A stretch of 64,000 bases of DNA. Source: Luteolibacter rhizosphaerae. GTDB lineage: Bacteria; Verrucomicrobiota; Verrucomicrobiia; Verrucomicrobiales; Akkermansiaceae. The notes beneath the pieces were generated by a model. The model was not told the origin of the DNA and made no database searches. It saw only the letters and a list, made by a program, of their open reading frames with translations. Location of the stretch: the NCBI RefSeq assembly GCF_025950095.1, contig NZ_JAPDDR010000004.1, positions 310,001 through 374,000 on the forward strand, read 5' to 3'. The position numbers were made by a program, and so were the translations under genes. Shown in pieces: positions 50,246-58,339 of the stretch (position 1 is the first letter of the stretch; each line of letters opens with the position of its first letter).

Positions 50246-50740
50246 ATGAAACCCGTCTTCTATATCATTCCTGTCGCTTTCGTGCTCGCGGCCTGCAAAC
50301 GCGACGAAACCGTCAACGCGCCGAAGGCGGTGGAAGTGGATGAGCAGGCGGTCGTTGTGACCGAAGAGGCGGTGATCGTGTCTGAGGAAGGGGCGGTGCC
50401 GAAAGCCGTGATCGTTCCGGAATCCTCCCTGCACTTTCCCTCGGGGAATGCGGTCGCTCAGGGCGTGGGGGCAGAGGAAGGCGTGGTGGCACCCGTTCCT
50501 CCTGCCCCTCGCAAGCGTTTGGCCCAAGTGGTGGATAAGGTTGGCCAAGGCTTGGAAACCGCCGGTCAGAAGACCCAGGAAGCGGCTGCGGTGGCCGAGA
50601 GGCGGACAGAGGACGCCCTCGGTATCGCGCGGGAGAAGACGGAGACGGGGCTGCGGAACGCGGCGGGCGCGACCGGAAATTTCCTGAAGAAGGCGGGAGA
50701 GAAGATCGAGGAGAAGGCGAAGGAAGCGGAAGAGCGTTGA
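50246..50740 (+). CDS. Lipoprotein with C-terminal amphipathic helix
   Basis: 164 residues from the ATG at 50246. MKPVFYIIPVAFVLAACKRDE has a lipobox LAAC with Cys17. The middle is acidic and Val-rich (VEVDEQAVVVTEEAVIVSEEGAV). From about 95 to the end it is a regular helix with 11-residue character (GQGLETAGQKTQEAAAVAERRTED), like LEA or apolipoprotein helices. No known family. It lies about 50 bases after the receptor. Confidence 0.7.
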   Translation: MKPVFYIIPVAFVLAACKRDETVNAPKAVEVDEQAVVVTEEAVIVSEEGAVPKAVIVPESSLHFPSGNAVAQGVGAEEGVVAPVPPAPRKRLAQVVDKVGQGLETAGQKTQEAAAVAERRTEDALGIAREKTETGLRNAAGATGNFLKKAGEKIEEKAKEAEER

Positions 50741-50869
50741 GCGGTCTATGAGCCGGGTTTGACGGGAGGGTTGCGTGACGCGCTTCCTATTCATCGACAC
50801 GCAGGAAATAAGCAGGTCGGCTTGGCATGGGCGGTGCCTTTAGGGCGGTGCACCCTAGAGCCACCTGTT

Positions 50870-51757
50870 TTGAGTCGATTCCACTGCTTTCGTCCGCTTT
50901 CGATACCGCTTCTCCTTGTCCACGCGTGCTTGGCTTCCGAGGTCATTCCGACGGATTTGCAGGGTGAATCGGACCTGATCGACGAGGTGAGCTACGGGAG
51001 CCTGAGTCTCCCGGCTAGGGGCGAGCTCGAAATGGAGATCGATAGCGCGACGGGCCGGGCCGACCGGATCGAAGTGGCGGGTGATGTCTCGCTGGGCGAT
51101 GCGAGGCTCCAGCTCAAAGACCTTGGTGACTCCCTGCTACCCCCGGGGACAAAGTTGACCCTGATCGCTTACAGCGGCAGCCTGAACGGTCGATTTTCAA
51201 ATGTAGCGGATGGGGAGAAGCTAGCCGCGGGTTTGAATACCTTCACCCTGAGGTATGCGGATGGCGGTGCCGTGACGCTCTCGACCCCGGCGCCGGGCGA
51301 ACACGGATACAATGCCTGGGCCGCGCGAATGGGGCTGGATGCCGAGGATGCGGAGCCCACAGCCGATCCCGACCATGACGGCCACATGAACCTGATGGAG
51401 TTCGCACTGGATGGAAGACCGGGCTCGTCCGCCACGGGCGGCAAAGTCTCCACCACCCTGGCGGTGACCTCCGATGATGTGAATTCACTGGTCATCACCC
51501 TGCCGGTGCGGGCGGGTGCGGTCTTTCCCGGCAGCGGCCCGATGGTCTCGAATCCGGTCGACGGAGTGATCTACACGGTGGAGGGATCGGCGGATCTCCC
51601 GGAGTTCGGAGCGCTGGCCCTATCCGAGATCGAGCCGCTCGGGGTGGAGGTGATGCCTGAGCTTTCCGAGGGATGGGAGTACCGGAGCTTCCGGACCGAG
51701 AGTGATGCCGATCTGGAGACGGCGTTCCTGAGGGTGCGGGTGGATCCTGCTCCTTGA
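50870..51757 (+). CDS. Secreted protein with autotransporter-like passenger repeat and Asp-rich motif
   Basis: About 295 residues from a TTG at 50870, which directly precedes a signal peptide (SRFHCFRPLSIPLLLVHACLA); longer frames upstream are not signal-like. The domain GTKLTLIAYSGSLNGRFSNV resembles the beta-strand repeats of verrucomicrobial autotransporter-like proteins, and DPDHDGHMNLMEFALDG is the common EF-hand-like Asp motif before a C-terminal beta domain (about 190-295). Function unknown. The TTG start is the weakest point. Confidence 0.6.
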   Translation: MSRFHCFRPLSIPLLLVHACLASEVIPTDLQGESDLIDEVSYGSLSLPARGELEMEIDSATGRADRIEVAGDVSLGDARLQLKDLGDSLLPPGTKLTLIAYSGSLNGRFSNVADGEKLAAGLNTFTLRYADGGAVTLSTPAPGEHGYNAWAARMGLDAEDAEPTADPDHDGHMNLMEFALDGRPGSSATGGKVSTTLAVTSDDVNSLVITLPVRAGAVFPGSGPMVSNPVDGVIYTVEGSADLPEFGALALSEIEPLGVEVMPELSEGWEYRSFRTESDADLETAFLRVRVDPAP

Positions 51758-51885
51758 GCCGACGGCCGGATTGCTACGGGATGTATCGTACTTTGGATCC
51801 CGTGTGAACGTTCCTTCACGGTAAATTCATCGTCAAGAAGGCGTCGCGAATTGACCTCGCGCGGGGCGCTGGTGTGCGATGAGGT

Positions 51886-52326
51886 ATGGCCAGTTTCTCG
51901 TCGCGCCCTTTGTTCCGTGTTCTGGCACTGTGCATCGCACTCGGTGCCAGCGGGGCCTACGTGTGGAAGCGCCAGCAGAGGGCCGCACCAGCGCCGCCAC
52001 CTCCGGCGGAGAGGGTGGCGGAGGACGAGGCGATCGACCTGGAGGAGGTGTTGATGTCGAGTTCCAAGTCCGCACAGATCTTCCGCGATCCGGATGAGGA
52101 CGGGAAGGGCAAGCGGACCGTGCTTCCGAGTTCGAAGCTGGGCATCATGCCCGAGATGGAAGAGGATCAAGCTCCCGATGAGACGCGCAAACGCTTGCTG
52201 CCGGGGTCCAAGAATATCGACGCCGTGATCGAGTGGGGTGATCTCCAATCGCGGGACGAGATCGAGAAGAATTGGGAAGATGCGAGCAAGTTGCCGGAGC
52301 CTCCTCCCGAGGAGGATGAGCAATGA
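51886..52326 (+). CDS. Hypothetical acidic protein with N-terminal anchor
   Basis: 146 residues: a membrane anchor (LFRVLALCIALGASGAYVW, about 9-27), a Pro-rich linker (APAPPPPAERVAED) and an acidic tail. Two similar phrases occur (KGKRTVLPSSKLGIMPEMEEDQ and ETRKRLLPGSKNIDAVIEWGD). No family known. Its stop overlaps the start of the hydroxylase gene by four bases (ATGA), so the two are probably translated together and may act together. Confidence 0.7.
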   Translation: MASFSSRPLFRVLALCIALGASGAYVWKRQQRAAPAPPPPAERVAEDEAIDLEEVLMSSSKSAQIFRDPDEDGKGKRTVLPSSKLGIMPEMEEDQAPDETRKRLLPGSKNIDAVIEWGDLQSRDEIEKNWEDASKLPEPPPEEDEQ

Positions 52327-53186
52327 ACTGGCCCGGCATGCTGCTGGGCACGGGGGCGAGCTTCCTCTTCCTCTGCCTGATCTTCCGTCCGCTGGAGATG
52401 GCCTTTCCGGCGAGGAAGGGGCAACGCTTTTTCCGGCCGGAGTGGTGCGTCGATCTGTGCTTTTTCCTCGGGCAGTATCTGCTCTGGGGTGGTTTGGTGG
52501 TGGGCTTGCTGACGCTGGGGGCGGACTATCTGGATGGTCTGGTGCCGCAGTCCTTCCGTGCCATGGTGGCGGGTCAGCCGTGGTGGCTGCAGGTGATCGA
52601 GGTGATCCTGCTGAGCGATTTCTTCGTCTACTGGGGCCATCGCTTGCAACATCGCGTGCCCTTCCTGTGGCGCTTCCACTCGATCCATCACAGCGCCGAG
52701 CATCTCGACTGGCTCGCGGCGCACCGCGAGCATCCCCTGGATACCGTCTACACAATGGGCCTGATCAATCTGCCCGCCTTCCTTCTCGGCTTCCCGTTGG
52801 AGACTCTAACAGGATTGATCGCCTTCCGCGGGATCTGGGCGATCTACATCCACTCGAACGTGCGGCTGCCGATCGGGCCGCTGCGCTGGTTCATCGGAGC
52901 GCCGGAGTTGCATCACTGGCATCACGACCGCGCACGGGATGCGGGGAACTATGCGAATATCTCGCCGCTGATGGACATCCTCTTCGGCACCTACCGCTGT
53001 CCGGATCACGAGCCGGAGGCCTTCGGCATCAGGGAGCAAATTTCGCGGAACTATCTCGGGCAGATGCTGCATCCTTTTCGGCAGAGGGGCTGGGCTTCCG
53101 CGGTCGCGGCGGATTCAACGGGCGTGCATTCGGATCCGGGATCGGATCCGGTCCATAGCGATTCTCCCCGCGTGTCCCGCGGCTGA
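52323..53186 (+). CDS. Fatty acid hydroxylase/sterol desaturase family protein
   Basis: 287 residues of the membrane di-iron hydroxylase family. His clusters: GHRLQH (His106, His110), FHSIHH (His119, His122, His123) and LHHWHHDRARD near 200, the order H-x3-H, H-x2-HH, H-x2-HH. About four membrane helices surround them. The usual family ending is about YLGQMLHPFR; the last 30 residues (WASAVAADSTGVHSDPGSDP) read like unconserved tail and overlap a convergent DUF805 gene by 158 bases. Substrate, a fatty acid or sterol-like lipid, unknown. Confidence 0.88.
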   Translation: MNWPGMLLGTGASFLFLCLIFRPLEMAFPARKGQRFFRPEWCVDLCFFLGQYLLWGGLVVGLLTLGADYLDGLVPQSFRAMVAGQPWWLQVIEVILLSDFFVYWGHRLQHRVPFLWRFHSIHHSAEHLDWLAAHREHPLDTVYTMGLINLPAFLLGFPLETLTGLIAFRGIWAIYIHSNVRLPIGPLRWFIGAPELHHWHHDRARDAGNYANISPLMDILFGTYRCPDHEPEAFGIREQISRNYLGQMLHPFRQRGWASAVAADSTGVHSDPGSDPVHSDSPRVSRG

Positions 53187-53589
53187 GCCCGCACTCCAGG
53201 AAATTGACTACCGCGCCGATCAGCGGGATGAAGGTGAGAATGAGCCAGTTGGCCGAGCGGTTCTGGTCGTGCCAGCGCTTCGCCAGCACGGCGAGCTTCA
53301 TCCAGAGCAGGGGCAGGTAGGCGGCGATCATGGCCAGCGCCTGCCAGGGCGGGCCGCCGCGGAGATCCTCGGCGCGGGGCAGGGCGGAGGGCGAGATCAC
53401 CCGGACCTCGGCCATGGAGTAAAGCTCCCGGAAGACGAGAGCGACGGCGAGGTTCAGGGGGACCGAATAAACCCAGTAGGTGCGCCGGGGGATGCGGCCC
53501 TTGAAGGAGAATAGCACCCGGTAAAAAGACATCCCCCGCTCCTGCGTTACCGGCAGGGCGGGGGATTGATACGGATTGAATTCCGCCAT
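53029..53589 (-). CDS. DUF805 family membrane protein, copy 1
   Basis: 186 residues from the ATG at 53589 (MAEFNPYQSPALPVTQ). DUF805 marks: VLFSFKGRIPRRTYWVYSV near 24-42, LLWMKLAVLAKRWHDQNRSANW around 100-121 and the ending GTRGENRYGPDP. The normal domain ends there; about 35 further residues (NARPLNPPRPRKPSPSAEKD) are Pro/Ser-rich and overlap the 3' end of the hydroxylase gene on the other strand. An internal ATG (MSFYRVLF) is a possible later start. A paralogue follows upstream at 53641. Confidence 0.82.
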   Translation of the reverse strand: MAEFNPYQSPALPVTQERGMSFYRVLFSFKGRIPRRTYWVYSVPLNLAVALVFRELYSMAEVRVISPSALPRAEDLRGGPPWQALAMIAAYLPLLWMKLAVLAKRWHDQNRSANWLILTFIPLIGAVVNFLECGLSRGTRGENRYGPDPIPDPNARPLNPPRPRKPSPSAEKDAASARDSSAKFAP

Positions 53590-53640
53590 TGTCGCAACCA
53601 TGGCACATGGCCGTGGCTCCGGCAAATGGGGGTGATCAGC

Positions 53641-54084
53641 TCAGGTCGGGTCGTTGCCGTACTGGTTCGGGCCGACGGTGCCGCGGAGGCAGCCGCATTC
53701 CACGAAGCTCCAGATCGGACCGACGATCGGCACGAGGGCGATCAACACCCACCAGCCGGACTTACCGCGGTCATGCCAGCGCTTGACCCCCAAGGCCAAG
53801 CCGACCCAGATCATCGGAATATAGAGAAGACCGGCGAGAAGGAAGAACAGGCCGCCGCCGCTCGGTGCGCCGGTGGTCGGATCAACCGACGGCCCGAGGA
53901 TGGCCCCGAGAATACCGATGATGATCCCGAGTCCGATTCCTACAGCGAGGCCCCAGAGCCAGTAGACGCGGCGCGGAATGCGCCCTTTGAAGGAAAAGAG
54001 GATCTCCTTGGCGCTCTCTTTCGAGATTGCCGGAAGAGCGTGGCTGGCCTGGGAGGGCGTTTGATATGGGTCTGGTGCACTCAT
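53641..54084 (-). CDS. DUF805 family membrane protein, copy 2
   Basis: 147 residues, the usual DUF805 size. ILFSFKGRIPRRVYWLWGLAVG (about 28-49), ALGVKRWHDRGKSGWWVLIALVPIVG and the ending RGTVGPNQYGNDP match the family and copy 1, 51 bases downstream, in the same order. It has three or four membrane helices. Upstream a perfect TTGACA (54123-54128 on the minus strand) could be its -35. The role of DUF805 proteins is not known. Confidence 0.88.
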   Translation of the reverse strand: MSAPDPYQTPSQASHALPAISKESAKEILFSFKGRIPRRVYWLWGLAVGIGLGIIIGILGAILGPSVDPTTGAPSGGGLFFLLAGLLYIPMIWVGLALGVKRWHDRGKSGWWVLIALVPIVGPIWSFVECGCLRGTVGPNQYGNDPT

Positions 54085-54144
54085 ACACCGTGTTAGGTGA
54101 CATGAAGTTGCACTTTCGGCAATGTCAAAGGTATCCCAACCTTG

Positions 54145-55545
54145 TCACGCGTGCTGGAGATATCTCTGCTGCGCCTCGGTCTCCGGATTCTGGGGCACCG
54201 CTTCGTTGGCCGCGTTGGTATCGGCGAGCAGTTCCTCGCGGAACTTCGCGATGATCGCTTCCACCGGCCAGGAGGAGGCCTCACCGAAGGCGCAGATGGT
54301 GCGGCCGTCGATCTGATAGGCCACGCTCTCCAAGGTCGCCACGTCCTTCGGCGAAGCTTCGCCAGCGACGATGCGGTCGGAGATCTTCTTCATCCACATG
54401 GAGCCCTCGCGGCAGGGCGTGCACTGGCCGCAGGATTCGTGGGCGTAGAAGGTGTTCAGGTTGTTCAGCACCCAGGACATCTTGCGGGTGTTGTCCATGA
54501 CGATCACCCCGCCGGAGCCGGCCATGGAGCCGCAGGCGGCGAGGGAGTCGAAATCCATCGGGATGTCCCAGAAGCTCAGTTCCCGGGTCGTGCCGTCGGG
54601 GTTCTTCAGGTTGAACTTCTCATCGCAGCGCAGGATCTTGGCGGAGGAGCCGCCGGGGATCACGGCCTTGAACTCGCGTCCGTCCTTCGGACCGCCGCAC
54701 ATGTCGTAGAGTAGCTCGCGCATGGTCACCTTGCCCACCTCGACTTCGAAGTAGCCGGGCTTCTTCACGTCGCCGGAGACGCAGAGGATGCGGGTGCCGG
54801 TGTTGTTCTTCACGCCCAGCTTGGCGTATTCCTCGCCGGTCATGCGCACGATGTGCTTCACGTGGCAGAGAGACTCCACGTTGTTCACGATCGTGGGGCA
54901 CATGTAGAGGCCCAGCGCGGCGGGGAAGTAGGGCGGCTTGATCCGCGGGTAGGCGCGCTTGCCTTCCAGCGATTCGATCAGGCCGGTCTCCTCACCGCAG
55001 ATGTAGGCGGCGGCACCACGGTGCACGTAGATCTCCACATCGAAGCCGGAGCCGAGGACATTCGGGCCGACGAAGTTCTTCTCGCGGGCTTCCTGGATCG
55101 CGCGCTCGAGGATGAGAGCAGCTTCCGGGAACTCCTCGCGGATGTAGATGTAGGCCACCTTCGCGCCGACGGCGAAGCAGGAGATGACCATGCCCTCCAC
55201 CAGCTGGTGCGGATCCTGATGGACGATGTAGCGGTCCTTGAAGGTGCCCGGCTCGGATTCGTCGCAGTTGCAGATCAGGTAGACCGGCTTGGTGTTGTTC
55301 GGCGGGATGAAGGTCCACTTCAGGCCGGTGGGGAAGCCCGCACCGCCGCGGCCGCGCAGGCCGGCCTTCTTCACTTCCTCCGTGATCGCCTTGGGCTCCA
55401 TGCCCAGCGCCTTCTTCAGGTCCTCGTAACCGCCATCGCGCAGGTAGCAGTCGATGGATGGATCCCAGCCCTCGCGATCGACGTTCTTGAAGATGAGTCG
55501 GTATTCGCGGGAGTCGGGTTGCTTGCCGGCTTTGTAGGTGATCAT
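54145..55545 (-). CDS. nuoF: NADH-quinone oxidoreductase subunit F
   Basis: 466 residues. The NADH/FMN-binding GLRGRGGAGFPTGLKW (around 66-80) and ICNCDESEPGTFKDR, AYICGEETGLIESLEGKR and the [4Fe-4S] site ESCGQCTPCREG with a later Cys (TICAFGE) are those of NuoF/51-kDa. It takes hydride from NADH onto FMN. It is the last gene of nuoDEF; nuoG does not follow. The 60 bases after it lead to the DUF805 gene. Confidence 0.97.
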   Translation of the reverse strand: MITYKAGKQPDSREYRLIFKNVDREGWDPSIDCYLRDGGYEDLKKALGMEPKAITEEVKKAGLRGRGGAGFPTGLKWTFIPPNNTKPVYLICNCDESEPGTFKDRYIVHQDPHQLVEGMVISCFAVGAKVAYIYIREEFPEAALILERAIQEAREKNFVGPNVLGSGFDVEIYVHRGAAAYICGEETGLIESLEGKRAYPRIKPPYFPAALGLYMCPTIVNNVESLCHVKHIVRMTGEEYAKLGVKNNTGTRILCVSGDVKKPGYFEVEVGKVTMRELLYDMCGGPKDGREFKAVIPGGSSAKILRCDEKFNLKNPDGTTRELSFWDIPMDFDSLAACGSMAGSGGVIVMDNTRKMSWVLNNLNTFYAHESCGQCTPCREGSMWMKKISDRIVAGEASPKDVATLESVAYQIDGRTICAFGEASSWPVEAIIAKFREELLADTNAANEAVPQNPETEAQQRYLQHA

Positions 55546-55583
55546 CGGCTTACGATGCGGGAAGGCTGTTAGGGAAAAGGGGA

Positions 55584-56156
55584 TCAGTCCGGATACTTGC
55601 CGAGGAGCTCCTCCGCCTTGTCGGCAGAGACCGCTTCGTGGAAGTCATCGTTCACCAGGCACACGGGGGCCGTGCCGCAGGAGGCGAGGCATTCGGCGAA
55701 TTCCACCGACCACTTGCCGCAGGGCGAGACGGTCACCGGGTGATGGTGGGCATCCGCTTCACTGCGGTCGATGCCGGTCAGTTCGCAGAGCTTCTCCATC
55801 AGTTCGTGGGAGCCGCCCATCGCACAGGAAAGGGTGCGGCAGACCCGGATGTGGAACTTGCCCGGAGCGGACTGGCGGAAGCCGGGGTAGAAGGTAACCA
55901 CTTCCAGCACCTTGATCGGCGCGATGCCCAAGCGCTCGGCGGTCCAGTCGATCGCCTCCGCGGAGATGAAGCCGTGGTGGTGCTGGATGAAATGAAGCAG
56001 GGGCAGGACGGCGGAGCGCTTCTGGTCATCCGGGAACTGGGCCAAGCGCTTCTCCGCCTCCGCCTCAAGGGCGGGAGTGGGCAGGAACGCGGGGAAGAAC
56101 TTCGAGCCGGGCGTCTCGTGCGAGGCGACGTTTTCTTCGAGAATGGAGTGGGACAT
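55584..56156 (-). CDS. nuoE: NADH-quinone oxidoreductase subunit E
   Basis: 190 residues. The [2Fe-2S] ligands show as CRTLSC (C-x4-C) and, later, CLASC (C-x3-C), as in the 24-kDa subunit. AVLPLLHFIQHHHGFISAEAIDW is the conserved N-terminal helical part. NuoE passes electrons near the FMN of NuoF. Gap to nuoD 30 bases, to nuoF 38 bases, all on the minus strand. Confidence 0.96.
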   Translation of the reverse strand: MSHSILEENVASHETPGSKFFPAFLPTPALEAEAEKRLAQFPDDQKRSAVLPLLHFIQHHHGFISAEAIDWTAERLGIAPIKVLEVVTFYPGFRQSAPGKFHIRVCRTLSCAMGGSHELMEKLCELTGIDRSEADAHHHPVTVSPCGKWSVEFAECLASCGTAPVCLVNDDFHEAVSADKAEELLGKYPD

Positions 56157-56186
56157 TTGCAGGTGATCCTTGGGTGGCTGCAGGGC

Positions 56187-57437
56187 TCAGCGGTCGCATT
56201 CGCCCATAACGAAATCCAGCGATCCGAGCACGGCCGGGATGTCGGAGATCATATGTCCGGGCAGTAGGATCGACAGCGGGGAAAGGTTGCAGAAGGAGGG
56301 GCTGCGGATCTTCAGGCGATGGGGTACGCCGCCGCCCGTGGAATGAATGTAGAAGCCGAGTTCCCCCTTCGGGTTCTCCGCGCCGAAGTAGACTTCGCCC
56401 GGAGGAGCATCGATGCCCTGGGTGGCGACGATGAAGTGGTGGATGAGCTCCTCCATGGACATCAGCACCTTCTCCTTATTCGGCAGCATGCTCTTGCTCT
56501 CCGCGAGGTTCACGGGGCCTTCCGGCATGGTGTCGAGGACCTGCTTGCAGATCTTGATCGACTGGCGGATCTCTTCCATCCGGACCTGATAGCGGGCGTA
56601 ACAATCGCCTTCTTCAGCGATGATCACATCGAAATCGTATTTCTCGTAGCCTAGGTAAGGGCGATCCTTGCGCAGGTCGCGCGAGACGCCGGAGGCGCGG
56701 AGGTTCGGCCCGGTAAGGCCCCAGGCAATGGCAGCTTCCTTCGAGATCACCCCGATATCGCACATGCGATCCTGATAGATCTTGTTCTTGTCGAGGAGCT
56801 TGGAGACTTCCTCGATCGTGGCAGAGCATTCGTCCAGGAACTTGCGGACCGCTTGCTCGAAGCCGGCGGGCATGTCGCGGAGCTGGCCGCCCACACGGGT
56901 GTAGGAGGTGGTGAAGCGGGCGCCGGTGAGCTGCTCGCAGAGATTGTAGATCTTCTCGCGCTCCGTGAAGGTGTAGAGGAACACGGTCATCGCGCCCACA
57001 TCCATGGCGCAGACTCCCACCCCGAGCAGGTGGGAGGAGATGCGGGCCAGCTCGCAGCACAGCACGCGCAAGGCCTGACCGCGCGGCGGCAGCTCCCAGC
57101 CCATCAGCTTCTCCACGGCGCAGGCGTAGGCCACGTTGTTTGCCAGCGGGGCAAGGTAGTCCAGCCGGTCCGTGTAGGGCACGAACTGGTTGTAGTGCAT
57201 GTTCTCCGCGATCTTCTCATCACCGCGGTGCAGGAAGCCCACGTCCGGGTCCGCCTTGGTGATGATCTCGCCATCCAGCTCCAGGATCAGGCGTAGCACG
57301 CCGTGGGTCGCGGGGTGGGAGGGTCCCATGTTCAGGACCATCTTTTCGCCCATCAGGTCCGTCGTCTCCTCATGGTACTCAGCGGCCTTCGCCGCGACGT
57401 CGGGGGCTTGATATTCGGTCGTGGAGGTGCTGCTCAT
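56187..57437 (-). CDS. nuoD: NADH-quinone oxidoreductase subunit D
   Basis: 416 residues from the ATG at 57437 (MSSTSTTEYQAPDVAAK). The longer frame to 57506 would cross the upstream palindrome and has no homology look. VLNMGPSHPATHGVLRLILELDGE is the classical 49-kDa N-terminal signature, and HRGDEKIAE, the YTDRLDYLAPLANN stretch and the C-terminal PAVLGSLDFVMGECDR complete it. It forms the quinone-site core with NuoB. It is the first gene of nuoDEF; nuoABC are not adjacent. Confidence 0.97.
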   Translation of the reverse strand: MSSTSTTEYQAPDVAAKAAEYHEETTDLMGEKMVLNMGPSHPATHGVLRLILELDGEIITKADPDVGFLHRGDEKIAENMHYNQFVPYTDRLDYLAPLANNVAYACAVEKLMGWELPPRGQALRVLCCELARISSHLLGVGVCAMDVGAMTVFLYTFTEREKIYNLCEQLTGARFTTSYTRVGGQLRDMPAGFEQAVRKFLDECSATIEEVSKLLDKNKIYQDRMCDIGVISKEAAIAWGLTGPNLRASGVSRDLRKDRPYLGYEKYDFDVIIAEEGDCYARYQVRMEEIRQSIKICKQVLDTMPEGPVNLAESKSMLPNKEKVLMSMEELIHHFIVATQGIDAPPGEVYFGAENPKGELGFYIHSTGGGVPHRLKIRSPSFCNLSPLSILLPGHMISDIPAVLGSLDFVMGECDR

Positions 57438-57489
57438 GGAAATCCCGGCCCCGGAATCAGGCCCCAAGTGCGCCCCTCGGGCAAGGCAG

Positions 57490-57509
57490 TTTGTGAAATT
57501 TTTCACAAA
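57490..57509. promoter_or_regulatory. CRP/FNR-family-like operator in the nuoD/glycosidase gap
   Basis: Nine-base perfect arms TTTGTGAAA and TTTCACAAA around two bases contain TGTGA-N6-TCACA, identical to the half-site arrangement recognised by E. coli CRP. The site lies 52 bases before the nuoD ATG and about 95 before the divergent gene at 57605. It could serve either one. Which regulator binds is not known. Confidence 0.65.
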
Positions 57510-57604
57510 GTCCTCCGGGTTTGGTTTGTGAGTTCCGCGTGAATCTTCCGCGGGGCTGCCGGAAACGATTGATTGGCTGCGGAATGCTGCGCTTTTCGGG
57601 AGGA

Positions 57605-58336
57605 ATGAAGCGCTGGTGGATTCTTCTAATCGTGTGTGGGGCCGCCCGCGCCGCGGAGGTGAAGGAGGAGCTCGTGACGCATGCCGGGACCCGCTTCCGG
57701 GTGGTGCGGCTGGAGCCAGCCCGGGTCGGTTTGGTCTGGAAGGACGGCTCCGGGGAGACCTATTCCACCTTCGACCGGGTCCAGTCGGACTTCGCCCGCC
57801 AAGGGAAGAAGGTGAGATTTCTCATGAACGCCGGGATTTACGAGCCGGGCGGAGTGCCCAGCGGCCTGCATATCGAGGGTGGGCGGATGCTGCGCCCGGC
57901 CAACCAAGCGGAGGGAAAGGGGAACTTCTTCCTGAAGCCAAATGGCATGGTGGCAGGCTTCGCGAACGGCAAGGCCCGGATCGGCACGCCGGAGAGCTGG
58001 GATGCGTGGTCGAAATCCGGAGGCCCGAAGGTTGTCGACGCCGCTCAATCCGGGCCCCTGCTTCTGATTGCGGGCCAGCGGCATCCGGCCTTCCGGGATG
58101 GCTCTGATAGCCGCCTGCATCGGAATGGCGTGGGCGTGGATGGGGAAGGTCGGCTGGTCTTCGCTATCACCGCGCCGGGGGAGAGGGTGAATTTCTGGGA
58201 TTTCGCGGGTCTCTTCCTGAAGCTCGGCTGCCAAGACGCGCTGTTCCTGGATGGAGATATCTCGCAGATGACAGTGAACCCGGATCGGCCGGTCCCGAGC
58301 AACCGCTTCGGCGCGATGTTCGTGGTGGCGGAGTAG
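57605..58336 (+). CDS. Phosphodiester glycosidase (NAGPA/DUF2233) family protein
   Basis: 243 residues from the ATG at 57605, with GGGAGGA immediately before it as ribosome-binding site. A signal peptide (MKRWWILLIVCGAARA) is followed by the family pattern: FLMNAGIYEPGGVPSGLHIEGG (near 77-98), GNFFLKPNGM, AAQSGPLLLIAG, HRNGVGVDGEGRLVFAIT and CQDALFLDGDISQM. This domain is that of N-acetylglucosamine-1-phosphodiester alpha-N-acetylglucosaminidase; bacterial members are thought to cut sugar-phosphate diesters in the envelope. Its stop is three bases from the convergent giant gene. Confidence 0.88.
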   Translation: MKRWWILLIVCGAARAAEVKEELVTHAGTRFRVVRLEPARVGLVWKDGSGETYSTFDRVQSDFARQGKKVRFLMNAGIYEPGGVPSGLHIEGGRMLRPANQAEGKGNFFLKPNGMVAGFANGKARIGTPESWDAWSKSGGPKVVDAAQSGPLLLIAGQRHPAFRDGSDSRLHRNGVGVDGEGRLVFAITAPGERVNFWDFAGLFLKLGCQDALFLDGDISQMTVNPDRPVPSNRFGAMFVVAE

Positions 58337-58339
58337 CTC

